64,000 bases of DNA. It comes from Mycobacterium sp. IS-1590. Lineage in GTDB: Bacteria > Actinomycetota > Actinomycetes > Mycobacteriales > Mycobacteriaceae. Under the pieces are notes generated by a model. The model was given only the letters and a program-made list of their open reading frames with translations, ran no database searches and had not been told where the DNA came from. The stretch spans positions 186,001 to 250,000 of the forward strand of contig NZ_LQIW01000049.1 of the NCBI RefSeq assembly GCF_001500025.1, given 5' to 3'. The position numbers and the translations under genes are program-made. Below are positions 60,802 to 64,000 of this stretch, piece after piece (positions within the stretch are counted from its first letter, which is position 1; the number at the start of each line of letters is the position of its first letter).

Positions 60802-61625
60802 TTGAGCCCCGTCACCACGATCGAACGCACGATGTGGCGACCCAGCGCGACGAACAGCACCAGCAGGGGCACGATCGCCACCGTCGTCGCCGCCATCACC
60901 AGCGGCCATTGCGCGTTGTAGCGCGACTGCAGGCCCGCCGTCGCGACCGTCAGCACCTGCCACTGGCCGCCACCGGTGATCACCAGCGGCCACATGAAGC
61001 TGTTCCACTGTGAGACAACGGTGATCAATGCCAGCGTCACCAGGATCGGCCTGCTCGCCGGCAACACCACATGCACGATGACGTCCAACGTGTTGGCGCC
61101 GTCGATGCGGGCGGCGTTGATGAGATCACCGGGGATGGTGCGAAAGTACTCGCGCAGCAGGAAGATCGCGTATGGCGAACCGAACATGAACGGCAGCACC
61201 AACGCCCAGAAGGTGTTGCGCAGGCCCGCCTCGGCCATCATGAGGTACAGCGGGACCACGGTTACCGTCGCCGGCACCATGAGCGTCGCGACGTACACCC
61301 AGAACAACGCGTCGCGGCCGGGGAACCGCAAACGCGCGAACGCATACGCCGCCAGCACGGAGAACGTCAGTTGACCGAGCAGGATCACCGCGGTCATCAG
61401 CGCGGTCACGGCGACGGCCCGCCCGAAGCCGGCGTCGGCCAGGTTCGCGTAGTTCTGCAGCGTCGGCGGCAGAGGCAGCGACAGCGGCGATGCCGTGTCG
61501 AACGTGCGCGGGTCCCGCAGCGAGGCCAGCACACCGAGGATGAACGGCGCCAACGTGATCAACGCTCCCGCCAGCAGGACGGGGTAGATGACGGCGCCCG
61601 ACGCGACCCGGCTAGACGAGGTCAT
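60798..61625 (-). CDS. uspB: Sugar ABC transporter permease (UspB)
   Basis: A 275-residue MalG-type inner membrane permease with six helices. The EAA coupling loop is EYFRTIPGDLINAARIDGAN, contacting the shared ATPase encoded elsewhere. ATG 61625 lies within the end of uspA (overlap 14 bases). An N-terminal periplasmic-side segment LPLPPTLQNYANL is typical of MalG-like proteins. Confidence 0.94.
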   Translation of the reverse strand: MTSSSRVASGAVIYPVLLAGALITLAPFILGVLASLRDPRTFDTASPLSLPLPPTLQNYANLADAGFGRAVAVTALMTAVILLGQLTFSVLAAYAFARLRFPGRDALFWVYVATLMVPATVTVVPLYLMMAEAGLRNTFWALVLPFMFGSPYAIFLLREYFRTIPGDLINAARIDGANTLDVIVHVVLPASRPILVTLALITVVSQWNSFMWPLVITGGGQWQVLTVATAGLQSRYNAQWPLVMAATTVAIVPLLVLFVALGRHIVRSIVVTGLK

Positions 61626-62490
61626 AGCTGATCCGTCGACGGAAGTACAGCTGCTGCACGACGGTCACGCCGACCAGAAGGACGAACAACACCACCGCCA
61701 TCACCGCGGCCCGCCCCACCGCCGCGGCGCCGAACGCCTCCGCGTAGATGCGGTGCGCCACCAGGTCGGTCCGGTTTTGCGGGCCACCGCCGGTCAACGC
61801 GTACACGGTATCGAAAACCTGAGCGGCGCTGATGATTCCGGTCACCAGCACGAAGAACAACGTCGGCCGCAACATCGGCAGGGTGATGTGTCGAAACCGT
61901 TGCCACGCCGTCGCACCGTCGGTGCGGGCGGCGTTGTGGACGTCGGTGGGGATGTTGAGGATGCCGGCCAGGAAGAACAGCGTCACGTATCCCACGTTGG
62001 TCCACACGACCACCGCCGACACCACCGGCAGCGCGAGCGTCGGATCGGTGAGCCATCCGATCTGGCGGCCGAGCACGGCGCTGACCGCCCCGTCGGTGGG
62101 TGCCAGGATCCAGCGCCACAGCACCGCGATCGCCAGCGGCGCGCAGATCCACGGCAGCACGTACACCGTCCGGAAGAATCCGCTGCCGGGCAGCCCGCGC
62201 GCCAGCAAGAAGGCCGCGATCAGTCCCAGAAGGGTCTGCGCGGGCACCACGAGCACGACAAACAACCCCGTGACGACCAGAGAGGTGCCGAAGGACGGAT
62301 CGGTCAGCACCGACTGCCAATTGCGCAGGCCCACATACTCCATCGGGCTCAGCAGATCCCAGCGGTGCAACGACAGCCAGACCACCACGAGCATCGGCAG
62401 CAGCATGAACGCGACGACTCCGAACAGGCTGGGGGCCAGGAGTGCGTACGCGGTGGCGGTTGTGCGGCGGCGTTGTGCCATCGCTGTCAT
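61612..62490 (-). CDS. uspA: Sugar ABC transporter permease (UspA)
   Basis: A 292-residue MalF-type permease with six helices. The EAA loop is NIPTDVHNAARTDGATAWQR, and ALTGGGPQNRT is a family motif near the end. ATG 62490 was chosen; ATG 62481 (MAQRRR) is an alternative. First gene of the uspABC operon, whose ATPase is not in the window, as in M. tuberculosis. It is divergent from tldD with a 37-base gap. Confidence 0.94.
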   Translation of the reverse strand: MTAMAQRRRTTATAYALLAPSLFGVVAFMLLPMLVVVWLSLHRWDLLSPMEYVGLRNWQSVLTDPSFGTSLVVTGLFVVLVVPAQTLLGLIAAFLLARGLPGSGFFRTVYVLPWICAPLAIAVLWRWILAPTDGAVSAVLGRQIGWLTDPTLALPVVSAVVVWTNVGYVTLFFLAGILNIPTDVHNAARTDGATAWQRFRHITLPMLRPTLFFVLVTGIISAAQVFDTVYALTGGGPQNRTDLVAHRIYAEAFGAAAVGRAAVMAVVLFVLLVGVTVVQQLYFRRRISYDLV

Positions 62491-62527
62491 TAAAGCGGCC
62501 CGGCGGCGCCACCACTACGGTGGTGGC

Positions 62528-64000
62528 GTGAGGGCTACCCGACGAGTGGACGCCGACTTCCTCGACCTGCCGCGCACCCAGCTGGCCGACGCGGCGACGT
62601 CGGCAGCGCTGGCCGCCGGCGCCAGCTACGCCGACCTTCGCATCCACGCGGTCACCTCCGAGGTCGTGCAGTTGCGCGACGGTGAACTGCAGACCGCGGT
62701 CGTCGACCGCGAGATCGGCCTGGCGGTCCGCGTGATCGTCGATGGGACGTGGGGCTTTGCCTCCCATGCCGAGCTCAGTACGGACGTCGCGGCCCAGACC
62801 GCGCGCCGCGCCGTGGGGGTGGCACGGGCGCTGGCGGCCCTGAACGCCGAGCGCATCGAGCTGGCGCACGAACCGGTGTACAGCGACGCCACATGGGTTT
62901 CGGATTATGTGATCGACCCGTTCACCGTCGCCATGCCCGACAAGCTGGCGGTGCTGGGCGAATACTCCGGGCGGTTGTCGGCCGCTGACGGTGTCGATCA
63001 CGTCTCGGCGGGACTGCACACCGCCAAGGAGCAGACGTTCTACGCCGATACGTTCGGATCGGCGATCACCCAGCAGCGGGTCCGGGTGCAGCCGTCGCTG
63101 GAGGCGGTCGCCGTCGACGCCGCGGCCGGGACGTTCGAGACGATGCGCACACTGGCCCCGCCGACCGCGCGGGGCTGGGAGTACGTCGCCGACGACGACG
63201 TGTGGAACTGGACCGAGGAGCTGGCCATGCTGCCGACGTGGCTGGCGGAGAAGGTCAAGGCGCCCAGCGTCACTTCCGGGCCGACGGATCTGGTCATCGA
63301 TCCGTCGAATCTGTGGCTCACGATCCACGAATCGGTCGGCCACGCCACCGAATACGACCGGGCGATCGGATACGAGGCGGCGTACGCGGGCACCTCGTTC
63401 GCCACGCCCGACAAGCTCGGCACCATGCGCTACGGCTCACCGGCCATGAACGTGACCGCCGACCGAACCGTCGAATACGGCTTGGCGACGGTGGGATTCG
63501 ACGACGAAGGGGTGCAGGCGCAGAAGTGGGACCTGGTGCGCGACGGTGTCTTCGTCGGCTACCAACTGGACCGGGTGTTCGCACCGCGGCTCGGGGTAAA
63601 GCGCTCCAACGGGTGCGCCTACGCCGACTCGCCGCACCACGTGCCGATCCAGCGGATGGCCAACGTATCGCTCGAGCCGAGCAGCGACGATGTGAGCACC
63701 GACGACCTGATCGCGCGCGTCGACGACGGCATCTACATCGTCGGCGACAAAAGCTGGTCGATCGACATGCAGCGCTACAACTTCCAGTTCACCGGCCAGC
63801 GTTTCTTCCGCATCCGCGACGGTCGGCTCGACGGCCAGGTGCGCGACGTCGCGTATCAGGCGACGACGACGGACTTCTGGGGATCGCTGGAGGCCGTCGG
63901 CGGCCCGTCGACGTGGCGCCTTGGTGGCGCGTTCAACTGCGGCAAGGCGCAACCGGGACAGGTGGCGGCGGTGAGCCACGGATGTCCGTCGGCGTTGTTC
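62528..64000 (+). CDS. tldD: TldD-family metalloprotease, N-terminal part (3' end outside window)
   Basis: 491 codons are seen and the frame is open at the window end; the M. tuberculosis equivalent Rv2315c has about 505 residues, so nearly all is present. LTIHESVGHATEYDRAIG holds the HExxxH zinc motif of TldD. QLRDGELQTAVVDREIGLAV near the start is also typical. TldD pairs with TldE (PmbA), expected just downstream, to form a heterodimeric protease that trims peptides such as microcins and mycofactocin-like substrates. GTG 62528 (VRATRRVDADFLDL) was chosen. Confidence 0.95.
   Translation, partial: MRATRRVDADFLDLPRTQLADAATSAALAAGASYADLRIHAVTSEVVQLRDGELQTAVVDREIGLAVRVIVDGTWGFASHAELSTDVAAQTARRAVGVARALAALNAERIELAHEPVYSDATWVSDYVIDPFTVAMPDKLAVLGEYSGRLSAADGVDHVSAGLHTAKEQTFYADTFGSAITQQRVRVQPSLEAVAVDAAAGTFETMRTLAPPTARGWEYVADDDVWNWTEELAMLPTWLAEKVKAPSVTSGPTDLVIDPSNLWLTIHESVGHATEYDRAIGYEAAYAGTSFATPDKLGTMRYGSPAMNVTADRTVEYGLATVGFDDEGVQAQKWDLVRDGVFVGYQLDRVFAPRLGVKRSNGCAYADSPHHVPIQRMANVSLEPSSDDVSTDDLIARVDDGIYIVGDKSWSIDMQRYNFQFTGQRFFRIRDGRLDGQVRDVAYQATTTDFWGSLEAVGGPSTWRLGGAFNCGKAQPGQVAAVSHGCPSALF

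Overview
The window comes from a high-GC actinobacterium, almost certainly a non-tuberculous, environmental Mycobacterium (Mycolicibacterium). The evidence is a complete Mce import operon, many FadD/FadE-type genes, a mycofactocin-type SDR, an F420-type LLM oxidoreductase, frequent GTG starts and leaderless-looking promoters, and a gene order at both ends that matches, from memory, the M. tuberculosis blocks Rv2362c-Rv2342 and Rv2327-Rv2315c. No insertion sequence, phage gene or CRISPR array was seen. No gap without a gene exceeds 300 bases.

Left conserved block (1-10.4 kb): the end of recO, uppS, a conserved hypothetical gene, the divergent zinc regulator operon smtB-zur, glyS, a large membrane-anchored TPM-domain protein, dgt, dnaG, two small genes and tRNA-Asn. 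It carries cell-wall prenyl synthesis, zinc homeostasis, translation and DNA replication functions.

Exported-protein stretch (10.5-17.1 kb): a hypothetical protein, a secreted DUF4185 protein with a Pro/Thr repeat, two small secreted proteins, an acyl-CoA oxidase-type flavoprotein and a VIT/CCC1-type Fe/Mn transporter.

Catabolic island (17.3-56 kb): this looks like one coordinated system for taking up and degrading a hydrophobic acid (steroid-like, terpenoid or branched; the substrate is inferred). Import is by a FadE-yrbE-yrbE-mceABCDEF-mas operon. Activation is by two acyl-CoA synthetases and a CaiB-type CoA transferase. Oxidation uses two P450s, a split FadE pair and a fused FadE34-like dehydrogenase. 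Hydration and cleavage use a MaoC-like hydratase, two crotonases and an Ltp-type retro-aldolase with a DUF35 partner. Other members are an aldehyde dehydrogenase, an SDR, an LLM oxidoreductase, an AveC-like membrane protein, a TesB thioesterase and an amidohydrolase. An APH-family kinase overlaps the fused dehydrogenase gene, recalling the ACAD10/11 and Lva logic of phosphorylating hydroxyacyl-CoAs. Two FadR-type GntR regulators sit inside, one of them a tandem duplication of the whole regulator. A 17-bp asymmetric motif (AGKAYACTGATTAAGCT) recurs at six promoter regions and covers nearly every operon between 18.5 and 54.5 kb. This is the most interesting signal in the window.

Right conserved block (56-64 kb): a MarR regulator divergent from an ECF transporter (substrate-binding membrane domain fused to two ATPases, plus a separate T component), the uspABC sugar ABC transporter, and the start of tldD, which runs off the window.
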